NCBI RefSeq assembly: GCF_000407185.1
Contig: NZ_KE136484.1
Span: forward strand, 248,001 to 312,000
Source: Enterococcus malodoratus ATCC 43197
GTDB taxonomy: Bacteria; Bacillota; Bacilli; Lactobacillales; Enterococcaceae
Direction of reading: 5' to 3'
Length of the DNA stretch: 64,000 nt
Shown: positions 45,053 to 53,707 of the stretch, one piece after another
Numbering within the stretch: the stretch's first letter is position 1
Layout: the number at the start of each line of letters is the position of its first letter
Notes under the pieces: model-generated
Told to the model about the DNA's origin: nothing
The model's database searches: none
The model's input: the letters and a program-made list of their open reading frames with translations, nothing else
Position numbers and translations under genes: made by a program

Positions 45053-47205
45053 TTGAAATAGGCAAATTGGTCAATGGACGTTATAAAGTCATCGCTAGTA
45101 TCGGCAGCGGTGGTATGGCGAACGTCTTTTTGGCCCACGATTTGATTTTAGATCGTGATGTTGCCATCAAAATATTACGCTTCGACTTTCAAAATGATCA
45201 AACTGCAATTCGACGCTTTCAGCGAGAGGCCTTAGCGGCAACCGAAATGGTTCATCCGAATATCGTTGGTGTTTATGACGTGGATGAAGAAAGCGGTATG
45301 CAGTATTTGGTTATGGAATATGTAAAAGGAATGGACTTGAAGCGATATATTCAAACGCGTTCACCTATTCCTTACGGCAAGATTGTAGATATTATGGAAC
45401 AAATTCTATCTGCAGTAAGTTTGGCTCATGCTCATGGAATCATTCATCGAGACTTGAAGCCGCAGAATATTTTGATGGATCAGGCAGGCGTGGTTAAAAT
45501 CGCTGATTTCGGGATTGCGATCGCCTTATCTGAAACCTCTCTGACCCAAACAAATTCCATGCTGGGATCTGTACATTATCTATCACCCGAACAGGCCCGC
45601 GGCAGCATGGCAACAAAACAATCAGATATTTATGCGTTAGGAATCATTTTGTATGAAATGATTACTGGCAATGTCCCTTTTGACGGAGAGTCAGCAGTTA
45701 CGATTGCACTAAAACATTTTCAAGATGAAATGCCTTCAGTAAAAGGTTTTGATCCTGAAGTACCGCAGGCGTTGGAAAATATTGTGATGCATGCGACTGC
45801 AAAAGAGCCAGCTGATCGTTATAAAACAGCAGAAGAGATGGCAGCAGACCTTTCAACAGCATTGAACCCTGCGCGAGCAAACGAGTTGCCGTGGCAGCCA
45901 ACGGCGATGCTAGATGAAACTAAAGTACTGACTCCGATTCAACCAGAAGATATTCAGACTGAAAAGCCTAAAGAGGAGCCCGCGGTTCCTGAAGAAAAGC
46001 CGAAAAAGAAAAAAGGCAAAAAATGGTTTATTATCATTTTTCTATTGTTGATGTTAGCAGTTGGCGGAGGAGTAGGATATCTTATGAGCAGTTCCGCGGA
46101 GATATCAGTTCCTCAAGTCAAGGACATGACTGAAGCGGAAGCACGTACGGCATTAAAGGCGGCAAAACTAACGGTCGATAATAAAGCGGATGAAGTCCCA
46201 AGCGACACGGTCAAAAAAGGACGTGTAGTAAAAACAAACCCTGAATCTGGCACTATGATAAAAAAGAATCGTTCTGTACGATTATATATAAGTTCAGGGA
46301 CTAAGAAAGTCACTTTGAAGAGCTATAAAGGCGATGCAATTGACGACGCAAGGGACGATTTGGAGAGAATCGGATTTTTAGAAAAAAATATTCGTATAAA
46401 AAAAGTGAATGATGAGTCTGTTCCTGTGGATCAAGTGTTGAGCCAAACGCCAAAAGAAGGCACGAAGGTCGATCCGAAAACAGACGAAATTACACTCAGT
46501 ATTTCAAATGGACCTAAAACGATAAAAATTGGTGATTACTCCCAGATGACTTATGCAGAAGCCGAAGCAAGCTTACTTCAGCTGGGCATTTCAAGCAATC
46601 AGATCAAGCGGGTGAACGAATCGAGTGAAACTATTTCAGCGGAGGAAGTCATCAGTCAAGACCCAGTTAGCGGCACAGCATTAACTTCAAAAGATACCAT
46701 TACTTTGAAAGTCAGTTCAGGTTCAAGTTATGTGACGTTGAATGATCTCACTGGACAGGACAAGGCAACAGCAGAGGCGACAATCACTAATTTAGGGTTG
46801 AAATATTCTGAGCAGCAAGAATTTTCAGATGACGTGGAACAAGGGAAGGTCATTCGAACAGACCCAGGTGCGGGTTCCTCTTCATTGAAAGCCGGTGACA
46901 CCGTAACCGTATATATATCTAAAGGTTCTGAAAATAAAGAAACTACCTTTGATGTGACGATCTCGGCTAAGTTTACTGGCTCAAATGATCAGCAGGACAA
47001 GATCACTGTCTTGTTGAAAGATGCTAAAAAATCAAGTTTGACAGAGGTTCTGAGTTTTCCGTTAGATAAGAACACCTCTTCCACATCCCAGTCAGTATCT
47101 GTAACCACTACAGAAGGCGGATCTGCCACCATTGAAGTCCGACGTAATGGAACGGCAGTAGTGACAAAAGATGTACAAAAAGAAGAGACAATTACAGTAC
47201 CGTAG
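45049..47205 (+). CDS. ireK: PASTA-domain serine/threonine kinase (PrkC/IreK)
   Basis: 718 residues. Kinase domain about 12-275: GSGGMANVFLAHD, VAIKIL (Lys), HRDLKPQNILMD, IADFGIA. A basic juxtamembrane region (KPKKKKGKK) precedes one membrane helix at about 325-345. Outside are four PASTA repeats by my count, followed by a Ser/Thr-rich tail of about 80 residues. It senses muropeptides or lipid II and controls wall stress and cephalosporin resistance in Enterococcus. Four repeats is one fewer than I recall for E. faecalis IreK. Confidence 0.95.
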   Translation: MIEIGKLVNGRYKVIASIGSGGMANVFLAHDLILDRDVAIKILRFDFQNDQTAIRRFQREALAATEMVHPNIVGVYDVDEESGMQYLVMEYVKGMDLKRYIQTRSPIPYGKIVDIMEQILSAVSLAHAHGIIHRDLKPQNILMDQAGVVKIADFGIAIALSETSLTQTNSMLGSVHYLSPEQARGSMATKQSDIYALGIILYEMITGNVPFDGESAVTIALKHFQDEMPSVKGFDPEVPQALENIVMHATAKEPADRYKTAEEMAADLSTALNPARANELPWQPTAMLDETKVLTPIQPEDIQTEKPKEEPAVPEEKPKKKKGKKWFIIIFLLLMLAVGGGVGYLMSSSAEISVPQVKDMTEAEARTALKAAKLTVDNKADEVPSDTVKKGRVVKTNPESGTMIKKNRSVRLYISSGTKKVTLKSYKGDAIDDARDDLERIGFLEKNIRIKKVNDESVPVDQVLSQTPKEGTKVDPKTDEITLSISNGPKTIKIGDYSQMTYAEAEASLLQLGISSNQIKRVNESSETISAEEVISQDPVSGTALTSKDTITLKVSSGSSYVTLNDLTGQDKATAEATITNLGLKYSEQQEFSDDVEQGKVIRTDPGAGSSSLKAGDTVTVYISKGSENKETTFDVTISAKFTGSNDQQDKITVLLKDAKKSSLTEVLSFPLDKNTSSTSQSVSVTTTEGGSATIEVRRNGTAVVTKDVQKEETITVP

Positions 47206-47207
47206 AA

Positions 47208-47242
47208 AAAACCTTTCCTATATTTTTTAGGAAAGGTTTTTA
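47208..47242 (+). terminator. Terminator after ireK
   Basis: AAAAACCTTTCCTA pairs with TAGGAAAGGTTTTT around TATTTTT, followed by a short T run. Confidence 0.85.
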
Positions 47243-47248
47243 GGTTAT

Positions 47249-47277
47249 TTGTACTGAAATAGCATTTGAAGTATGCT
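47249..47277 (+). promoter_or_regulatory. Probable rsgA promoter
   Basis: TTGTAC (47249-47254) and TATGCT (47272-47277) with a 17-bp spacer, about 200 bp before rsgA. Confidence 0.5.
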
Positions 47278-47282
47278 ACAAT

Positions 47283-47478
47283 AAAAATGAATTTAAGACG
47301 TGTCAGTTTAGCAGGATGTTATAGACATGCTAAACTAAAAGTTATTGTATAGTGAATACAATGATAATCGAAGTTGATTTTAGAAAAATGATTTTTATTT
47401 AAGAGTTAGCCTAGTTGCAAGGGGTTAATGAACAGCAGTATGGTCTGAAAGTTGGATTAGTTTTGTATAAAAAAGGAG
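47283..47478 (+). promoter_or_regulatory. Structured 5' leader of rsgA
   Basis: The roughly 195-nt leader holds two hairpins in a row: AGTTTAGCA (47305-47313) with TGCTAAACT (47328-47336), extended inside by TGT/ACA, and ATTGTAT (47344-47350) with ATACAAT (47356-47362). Neither is followed by a T run, so they are not simple terminators. Confidence 0.5.
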
Positions 47479-48360
47479 ATGAGACGAATCGAAGGACAGA
47501 TTCGTAAAGCCTTAAGTGGTTTTTATTACGTTGCTAGTGAGGGAAAGATTCATCAGACACGTGCACGAGGTAATTTCCGCAAGAGGAAATTAACTCCTTT
47601 AGTCGGTGATGAAGTAGTATTTAGCAGTGAAGAAAATAGCGAGGGGTACATTCTTGAAATGCTGCCTCGGAAAAATGAGTTAGTTCGCCCGCCAGTTGCC
47701 AATGTGGATCAGGGGGTAATCGTAACTAGTTTGGTTGAACCAAATTTTTCATATAATCTGCTGGATCGTTTTTTAGTAACCTTGGAAAATAATTATATCC
47801 ATCCGATTATCTACTTATCAAAAACTGACCTGGTCTCCGACCAAACATTGGTGGAGCAAATTCGTTCTGTTTATGAACCATTGGGTTACCCAGTAATTGA
47901 TGGTGAACAAGATAAACAAAAATTAACAGATTTATTTGTGGGTAAACTAACCGTCTTTATGGGACAATCAGGTGCAGGGAAGTCAACATTATTAAATGAT
48001 GTCTCACCAGAGTTGAATTTGGAAACAGGCGAGATTTCAGATGCGTTGGGTCGAGGACGGCATACCACGCGCCATGTGGAATTGCTGGATTTATTTGGTG
48101 GCTTAGTAGCTGATACGCCTGGATTCAGTTCAATTGATTTTTTGGAGATTACTGTTGAAGAGTTGCCAAAAGAATTCCCTGAATTTCGTGCCGCTGCGCC
48201 GGAATGTCGGTTCCGTGAATGCCGACATGTGAAAGAACCAGGCTGTGAAGTAAAACGTCGACTAGAAGAAGGCATGATCGCACAAACACGTTACGATAAT
48301 TATTTACAATTTTTACAAGAGATCGAAAAACGTCGTCCTATTTATAAAAAAAATAAGTGA
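47479..48360 (+). CDS. rsgA: Ribosome small-subunit biogenesis GTPase RsgA
   Basis: 293 residues if started at ATG 47479. That ATG directly abuts the ribosome binding site (AAAGGAG 47472-47478), which is too close. An AUC at 47488 would have a 9-bp spacing and give the family-like start EGQIRKALSGFYYV. The circularly permuted GTPase motifs are G4 LSKTDLV, G1 GQSGAGKSTLLND and G3 DTPGFSSID, and the zinc cluster is CRFRECRHVKEPGC. RsgA checks late 30S assembly. The protein is complete and clearly real, only its start is odd. Confidence 0.95.
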   Translation: MRRIEGQIRKALSGFYYVASEGKIHQTRARGNFRKRKLTPLVGDEVVFSSEENSEGYILEMLPRKNELVRPPVANVDQGVIVTSLVEPNFSYNLLDRFLVTLENNYIHPIIYLSKTDLVSDQTLVEQIRSVYEPLGYPVIDGEQDKQKLTDLFVGKLTVFMGQSGAGKSTLLNDVSPELNLETGEISDALGRGRHTTRHVELLDLFGGLVADTPGFSSIDFLEITVEELPKEFPEFRAAAPECRFRECRHVKEPGCEVKRRLEEGMIAQTRYDNYLQFLQEIEKRRPIYKKNK

Positions 48361-48401
48361 TTAGATTTGAAAACCAAAATTATTTTCCAGAAAATGGAAA
48401 A

Positions 48402-48494
48402 GGATGTCAGTCCAACTTTTCGCATTTTTTTGAGAGTGAAGAAAAACTCAAGAGAAGTTAATTTAAGATACAGAGATTTAGTTGGATGGTATCC
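48402..48494 (+). promoter_or_regulatory. Long-arm structured element upstream of rpe
   Basis: GGATGTCAGTCCAACT (48402-48417) and AGTTGGATGGTATCC (48480-48494) can pair over 15 positions with one bulged G and two G-U pairs, enclosing about 62 nt with a small TTGAG/CTCAA hairpin. Flanking copies of ATTATTTTCC-type sequence lie at 48377-48401 and 48508-48533. No gene occupies 48361-48565. Confidence 0.45.
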
Positions 48495-48565
48495 GGCTTG
48501 AAAAACAGAATTATTTTTCCTGTAAAGGAAAATAAATACATTAAAATGAAAAAGGAGTAAATACT

Positions 48566-49216
48566 ATGAAAATTGCCCCATCGATTTTAAGTGCCGATTT
48601 TGCACGTCTAGGTGAAGAAGTGAAAATGGTGGAGGATGCAGGTGTTGACTATATCCACATCGATGTGATGGACGGAAACTTCGTGCCGAATATTTCTTTC
48701 GGTCAGGTAGTTGTGAGTGCCTTACGTCCTGTCACCAAATTACCGCTAGATGTCCATTTGATGATTGCCAACCCAGAAAATTACATCAATGATTTTGCCA
48801 AAGCGGGCGCAGATATCATCATGGCTCATGTTGAAGCAACTCCACATATTCATCGAGTGGTTCAAATGATCAAAGCTGCAGGTGTGAAACCAGGTGTTGT
48901 ACTAAATCCTGGAACACCGGTTGAATCAATCAAATACGTCTTAGCGGATGTAGATCAGATTTTGGTGATGACAGTAAATCCAGGTTTTGGTGGTCAGTCA
49001 TTCATCGAAGGTACAGTGGAAAAAATCGCCGAATTAGATCGCTTACGTAAAGAACATGGTTATCATTATGAAATTGAAGTTGATGGTGGTATTCAACCAG
49101 AATCAGCAAAAAAATGTGCTGCGGCTGGTGCTGATGTCTTTGTTGCAGGCTCGTATATTTATGACGCAGAAAACCCACAAGAAAAAATTAACGCATTGCG
49201 AGCAGCAATCGACTAA
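48566..49216 (+). CDS. rpe: Ribulose-phosphate 3-epimerase
   Basis: 216 residues, TIM-barrel. MKIAPSILSADFARLGEEV, HIDVMDGNFVPNISFG, DVHLMIANPENY, MTVNPGFGGQSF and EVDGGIQPE mark the metal and catalytic residues. It interconverts ribulose 5-phosphate and xylulose 5-phosphate in the pentose phosphate pathway. AAAGGAG precedes the start. The stop overlaps the thiN start (TAATG). Confidence 0.97.
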   Translation: MKIAPSILSADFARLGEEVKMVEDAGVDYIHIDVMDGNFVPNISFGQVVVSALRPVTKLPLDVHLMIANPENYINDFAKAGADIIMAHVEATPHIHRVVQMIKAAGVKPGVVLNPGTPVESIKYVLADVDQILVMTVNPGFGGQSFIEGTVEKIAELDRLRKEHGYHYEIEVDGGIQPESAKKCAAAGADVFVAGSYIYDAENPQEKINALRAAID

Positions 49217-49854
49217 TGAAGATCTTACTCGTTGCAGGCGGTGATCCCAATCACTGGCCTGCTTTTTCAACTGAATTTGAAAAAATTATCGGAATCGATC
49301 GCGGCAATTTATTTCTTTTGCGTCAAGGAATTGTGCCTGACTTAGCAATTGGAGATTTCGATTCGTTGAATGAAGATGAAAAAAAAGAGGTGTTCGATGC
49401 AGTTGATGAAGTGTTGACCTCGCCTGCGGAAAAGGACGACACGGATACTCAACTCGCATTAGTTAAAGCTTTCGAGCGATTTCCTTATGCAGAAGTTACT
49501 TTGATAGGTGCGACGGGAGGACGTTTAGATCATTTGCTAGCGAATCTGTGGTTAGGTGTGGAACCGCGGTTCTTTCCGTTTCTATCGCAAATCAAAATAG
49601 CGGATCAAGGTAATGTGGTAAGTTATCTATCTCCTGGGAAATATCAGATTAAAAAGAATGATCGTATGAAGTATGTAGCCTTTTGTTGTCTGACACCTGT
49701 AACAAAGCTGTCGTTGAAGAATCTGAAATATGAATTGGCCGAGGTCGATTTTTCGCAGCCTACTAGCCTAGCTAGTAATGAATTTTTGGAAGGGAAAGCT
49801 GAGGTTAGTTTTTCATCAGGAATGATTGCAGTGATTCAGAGTCGAGATGTTTAA
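49216..49854 (+). CDS. thiN: Thiamine pyrophosphokinase
   Basis: 212 residues. GIDRGNLFLL, AIGDFDSLNEDEK, KDDTDTQLALVKA and IGATGGRLDHLLANL are the kinase motifs, and the C-terminal beta-domain binds thiamine. It turns thiamine into thiamine pyrophosphate, the ligand of the riboswitch at 32307, so uptake by ThiT plus ThiN make a salvage route. Usual order rsgA-rpe-thiN is kept. Coupled to rpe by a 1-bp overlap. Confidence 0.95.
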   Translation: MKILLVAGGDPNHWPAFSTEFEKIIGIDRGNLFLLRQGIVPDLAIGDFDSLNEDEKKEVFDAVDEVLTSPAEKDDTDTQLALVKAFERFPYAEVTLIGATGGRLDHLLANLWLGVEPRFFPFLSQIKIADQGNVVSYLSPGKYQIKKNDRMKYVAFCCLTPVTKLSLKNLKYELAEVDFSQPTSLASNEFLEGKAEVSFSSGMIAVIQSRDV

Positions 49855-49857
49855 AAA

Positions 49858-49907
49858 GAGTGGGGAAGAGTCGTTTTTGAAACGATTCATCCCCACTCCT
49901 TTTTTTA
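49858..49907 (+). terminator. Terminator after thiN
   Basis: GAGTGGGGA (49858-49866) pairs with TCCCCACTC (49890-49898), with an inner TCGTTT/AAACGA stem, followed by eight T. Confidence 0.9.
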
Positions 49908-50013
49908 TTTTATGAGAGATACTAAAATTCTTTAAAATCAACAGTCGTTGCTTTTTAATCCCTTCATTTAGTGGTAAAATTTATTCTATATTATAGCGTT
50001 CAGAGGTGCCTAA

Positions 50014-50874
50014 GTGAGAAAGTTCAATCCAAATAAGAATATCATTATTATATTAGTTGTTGTTATTATTGTAGTGGCAACTGTCTCGATTACCGCAGCA
50101 AACAGAGCAAAGGATAGCGAGACAAATATTGTTCAATCAGCCATCAATGACACTGTCAGTGTTGTTGATAAAACAATTACTGCACCGGGACGTTGGCTTA
50201 GCAGCGGTGTTAAATCTGTTTCAAATCTGATTAACACCTATGAGGAAAATCAAAAATTAAAAGGTGAAGTTGATCAATACGACGAAGTAAAACAAAAAAC
50301 GAAGAATCAAGCTCAAGAGATCGAACGTTTGAAAGAAGAGCTTGAATTGAATCAAACATTGACTAGTTATGAAAAGGTTACAGCTAATGTTATCACTCGT
50401 TCACCTGATACGTGGCAGGATATGCTGATTGTGGACAAGGGAAGTAAAGATGGTGTTGAAGGAAATATGGCTGTTATGTCTCAAAAGGGATTAATTGGAC
50501 GTGTGATGGAAGTGAATGCCCACTCATCTAAGATTCAATTATTAACTTCAGATAATAAAAGTAGTAATCATTTTCCGGTAAAAATAAGTTCAAATAAAGA
50601 AAATTCTTTTGGTGTGCTGAATAAATACGATGTTAAATCCCAGCAGCTGATTGCGTCAGAAATTACTGGTGACCAAGACATTAAAGAAGGCGATGTCGTT
50701 CAAACTTCCGGTTTAGGGGGGAACTCACCAGCTGATCTTGCTATCGGAACTGTCGTTAAGGTCAAGCCGGATAGTTATGGATTAAATCGCGAGGTTTACA
50801 TTAAACCATACGCGCAAATGTATGATATTTCAGTTGTAACGATCATCCAAAGAATGGCGGGAGCGACCGAATGA
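50014..50874 (+). CDS. mreC: Rod shape-determining protein MreC
   Basis: 286 residues from GTG 50014 (AGAGGTG upstream). One membrane helix at about 11-30, a coiled coil at about 75-115 (EENQKLKGEVDQYDEVKQK and following), and the beta-barrel MreC domain with VDKGSKDGVEGNMAVM and LIGRVMEVNAHSSKIQLLT. MreC organises the wall-elongation machinery. In ovoid cocci it supports peripheral growth. The stop overlaps mreD (ATGA). Confidence 0.93.
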   Translation: MRKFNPNKNIIIILVVVIIVVATVSITAANRAKDSETNIVQSAINDTVSVVDKTITAPGRWLSSGVKSVSNLINTYEENQKLKGEVDQYDEVKQKTKNQAQEIERLKEELELNQTLTSYEKVTANVITRSPDTWQDMLIVDKGSKDGVEGNMAVMSQKGLIGRVMEVNAHSSKIQLLTSDNKSSNHFPVKISSNKENSFGVLNKYDVKSQQLIASEITGDQDIKEGDVVQTSGLGGNSPADLAIGTVVKVKPDSYGLNREVYIKPYAQMYDISVVTIIQRMAGATE

Positions 50875-51401
50875 TTAGACGAACAACCTTGAAATATATC
50901 ACGCCATTCTTGTTACTTTTCTTATTTTTACTAGATGCTCATGTGACTCGTATCATTGCATCATTGACTGACAATGTTTATGTTGCGAATGCACATCTGG
51001 CACTGCTAGTTTTATTGATTGTCTCGCGAGTTGTTGATGAACGGTTTTTATTGGGAACTTCGTTGGTTTTAGGAGTTCTGTATGACTTGTATTACATAGG
51101 TGTCATCGGTATCTATGCGGTAATTTTTCCGTTACTAGTTATGCTGTTTTACCTTTTTAAGAAGACTATTCAACAAAACATCTTAACGCTCTTTTTTACT
51201 GTTGTCATTAGTGTAACGCTCTTTGAACTGATCAGTTTATTGTTGCAAACTATTTTTGGCTTGACAGGGGTCAGCAGCGACTTTTTTGTGCCTCGATATT
51301 TAGGGCCAACACTGCTTTTTAATATTCTAACCTTTGTCATTTTAATCTTTCCATTAGAAAAATTATTGATTGGACCGCCAGAGGAAGAGCTTGGTATATA
51401 A
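50871..51401 (+). CDS. mreD: Rod shape-determining protein MreD
   Basis: 176 residues with about five membrane helices. The segment LGVLYDLYYIGVIGIYAVIF contains the conserved G-x-x-x-D-x-x region of MreD. Short, divergent sequence is normal for this family, and its coupling to mreC (ATGA overlap) settles the call. It works with MreC in the elongation complex. Confidence 0.9.
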   Translation: MIRRTTLKYITPFLLLFLFLLDAHVTRIIASLTDNVYVANAHLALLVLLIVSRVVDERFLLGTSLVLGVLYDLYYIGVIGIYAVIFPLLVMLFYLFKKTIQQNILTLFFTVVISVTLFELISLLLQTIFGLTGVSSDFFVPRYLGPTLLFNILTFVILIFPLEKLLIGPPEEELGI

Positions 51402-51428
51402 GGGAAAATCCTCATTTTAAATAAATAC

Positions 51429-51462
51429 AAAAAAACAGAAGAGAAAATCTTCTGTTTTTTTG
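51429..51462 (+). terminator. mreCD terminator
   Basis: AAAAACAGAAGA (51431-51442) and TCTTCTGTTTTT (51448-51459) pair perfectly, followed by T. Confidence 0.9.
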
Positions 51463-51617
51463 TTGCAGCGATTTGTAACTCAAAAATAGTAAAATGAAAT
51501 GTTTTTGTAACAAAGCTATTATACGGATGACATACAGCTGTGGTAAACTCATGAATGTGTTAGAAAAAAGTCTAATTAAATTCAAAAATAAAAACTAAGT
51601 AGTCGGAGGACATTAGA

Positions 51618-53072
51618 GTGAAAAAAAGTTTGTTATCAGCATTAATGGTATGTTCAGTGACATTAAGCGCATTAGCAGCTCCAGCCGCAGCTTCTGCCGA
51701 TGAATTCGATAGTAAGATTGCAGATCAAGATGCAAAAATTTCAAGTTTAGAAAACCAACAAACTGATGCGCAATCACAAATTAACGCATTAGAAGGTGAA
51801 GTTGCTTCAATTAACGATAAAGCCCAAGGGTTATTAAACGAACAAGCATCATTAAGAGAAAAATCACAAGAGTTGCAGAAACAAATCGAAACGTTGGATA
51901 AACGTATCGAAAAACGTTCTGAAACAATTAAGGAACAAGCACGTGATACACAAGTTAAGCAATCTTCAGGTTCTAACGTTATTGACGTAGTATTGAATGC
52001 TGAGTCATTTACTGATGCGGTTAGTCGTGTTCAAGCAATGACAACAATCGTTAAAGCAAATAACGATTTAGTTGAACAACAAAAGGCTGATAAAGCAGAA
52101 GTTGAACAAAAACAAGCTGAAAACCAAAAACAACAAGAACAAATCACTGCTAACCAAGCAACTTTGGAAAGCCAAAAAGGTGATTTAATCACAAAACAAG
52201 CAGACCTAAATGTCCAAACAACGACTTTAGCAACTCAACAAGCAACTGCTGAAAGTGAAAAAGCAAGCTTGAAAGAAAAACAAGATGCTGCTGTTAAAGA
52301 ACAACAACGTGTACAAGAAGAAGCTCGTAAAGCAGCAGAAGCTCAAGAGGCTGCTCAAAAAGCGGAAGCAGATCGCAAAGCGAAAGCTGATTCAGATGCT
52401 AAAGCAGAAGCAGATCGCAAGGCTCAAGAAGAAGCTGCTACAAGCACTACAACAACTGAAAGCTCAACAGCTGAGTCTGCAGCTACAGTAGAATCTTCAT
52501 CAACTGAGCAACAAACACAATCGAGTGCGACTGAATCATCTTCAACAGCATCGACTAGTGAAGATAATTTCCAAGGCGGCGGAGCTACACCAACAACGCC
52601 TTCTGATACAGGAAATTCAAGTTCGAGTGATCAAGGTTCGACTTCTTCATCAACAAATAACCAAACGCCGTCTACACCGGCACCAACGCCTACACCAACT
52701 CCAGCTCCAGCACCATCAGGAAATACTGGTGGAGTTGTTGCTGAAGCAATGAAATATATCGGTACACCATATGTATGGGGTGGAAAAACACCAGGAGGAT
52801 TTGACTGCTCTGGTTTTACTTCATATGTTTACCGTCAAGCTACTGGTCGTGAAATCGGCGGATGGACAGTTCCTCAGGAATCTGCTGGAACACGTATTTC
52901 TGTAGATCAAGCACAAGCTGGCGACTTATACTTCTGGGGTAGCCCTGGTGGTTCATACCACGTAGCGATTGCAATGGGTGGAGGACAATACATCCACGCA
53001 CCGCAACCAGGCGAAACAGTTACTGTAAGTTCTGTAAGCTATTATGCTCCAAGCTTTGCAGTTCGTATGTAA
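51618..53072 (+). CDS. sagA: SagA-like secreted peptidoglycan hydrolase (NlpC/P60)
   Basis: 484 residues from GTG 51618 (GGAGGA upstream). A signal peptide ends near ALAAPAAASA (about 27). Residues 30-250 are a long coiled coil of the PcsB/SagA type. A Ser/Thr/Pro-rich linker (about 270-370, ending in PTPTPAPAPS) leads to the NlpC/P60 domain with Cys in GGFDCSGFTSYVYRQ and His in GSYHVAIAMGGGQYIHAP. It cleaves muropeptides at the cell surface and is an abundant secreted protein in Enterococcus. The strong A-rich codon preference differs from neighbours and fits high expression. Confidence 0.95.
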   Translation: MKKSLLSALMVCSVTLSALAAPAAASADEFDSKIADQDAKISSLENQQTDAQSQINALEGEVASINDKAQGLLNEQASLREKSQELQKQIETLDKRIEKRSETIKEQARDTQVKQSSGSNVIDVVLNAESFTDAVSRVQAMTTIVKANNDLVEQQKADKAEVEQKQAENQKQQEQITANQATLESQKGDLITKQADLNVQTTTLATQQATAESEKASLKEKQDAAVKEQQRVQEEARKAAEAQEAAQKAEADRKAKADSDAKAEADRKAQEEAATSTTTTESSTAESAATVESSSTEQQTQSSATESSSTASTSEDNFQGGGATPTTPSDTGNSSSSDQGSTSSSTNNQTPSTPAPTPTPTPAPAPSGNTGGVVAEAMKYIGTPYVWGGKTPGGFDCSGFTSYVYRQATGREIGGWTVPQESAGTRISVDQAQAGDLYFWGSPGGSYHVAIAMGGGQYIHAPQPGETVTVSSVSYYAPSFAVRM

Positions 53073-53091
53073 TCAAATTTAATTAATCGTG

Positions 53092-53120
53092 ACCGGTACG
53101 AATTTCGTACCGGTTTTTTT
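53092..53120 (+). terminator. sagA terminator
   Basis: ACCGGTACGAA pairs with TTCGTACCGGT, followed by seven T. Confidence 0.9.
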
Positions 53121-53135
53121 AATGGAGGAAAAGCA

Positions 53136-53639
53136 ATGCAGAAACAATTGAAAAATGGCAATTTTTATTTAGGAGTCGCTGTTATAGTAATGGTGATTCT
53201 ATTTATCAGTTCTTCAATGACCTATCAACAGCAAAGTCAAGTTTCCCTGATCCAAAAATATTTAGCAAATGAACCTTTTAAAGAATCCCTCAGTCGTATT
53301 TCCTTCAACTATGCTGGCAGCGAAGTCAGTGTTTCTGCAAAGGGATATGTTAAGTTTGTTGAATTTTTTATTCGCAAGGCGGCACATTTTCTGACTTATT
53401 TTATTTTAGGCGGTAGTCTATACTTAGGATTATCACCGAAATTGAAGCAAAAGTCATCGGTCTTAGGTCTGTTATTCGCTTGGCTGGCTGCAACTGGCTA
53501 TGCGGCTACGGATGAATTTCATCAAATGCTGACGGGTGGACGTACACCATTATTTCAAGATGTCATGCTAGATTCTTTTGGAGCATTGACGGCTTGTTTA
53601 ATAATTATGTTGTTTCACCAGTTCAAGAAGCACCGATAG
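53136..53639 (+). CDS. VanZ-family membrane protein
   Basis: 167 residues with four membrane helices. The VanZ signature is complete: RKAAHFLTYFILGGSLYLGL, then DEFHQMLTGGRTPLFQDVMLD. VanZ lowers teicoplanin susceptibility in vanA clusters, but chromosomal homologues like this are common and not resistance genes as such. It follows the sagA terminator by about 15 bp and has its own GGAGG ribosome binding site. Confidence 0.92.
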   Translation: MQKQLKNGNFYLGVAVIVMVILFISSSMTYQQQSQVSLIQKYLANEPFKESLSRISFNYAGSEVSVSAKGYVKFVEFFIRKAAHFLTYFILGGSLYLGLSPKLKQKSSVLGLLFAWLAATGYAATDEFHQMLTGGRTPLFQDVMLDSFGALTACLIIMLFHQFKKHR

Positions 53640-53707
53640 GCTTTGTCTTGACGAAACTTGTATTCAGACGGACAATGATAGAGATAAAATAATTGGAGGT
53701 ATGTACC

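Noticed and set aside
51474-51511. WalR-type box (two TGTAAC half-sites) upstream of sagA
   Set aside because: The half-sites are not spaced as TGTWAH-N5-TGTWAH; each stands alone, so no regulator was assigned.
52285-52752. Two extra plus-strand frames inside sagA
   Set aside because: They are low-complexity K/Q/L-rich readings of the repetitive sagA coding sequence in another frame, without their own ribosome binding sites.
53136-53639. VanZ-family gene as part of a glycopeptide resistance cluster
   Set aside because: No vanHAX, vanRS or vanY genes nearby; stand-alone chromosomal homologues are common.
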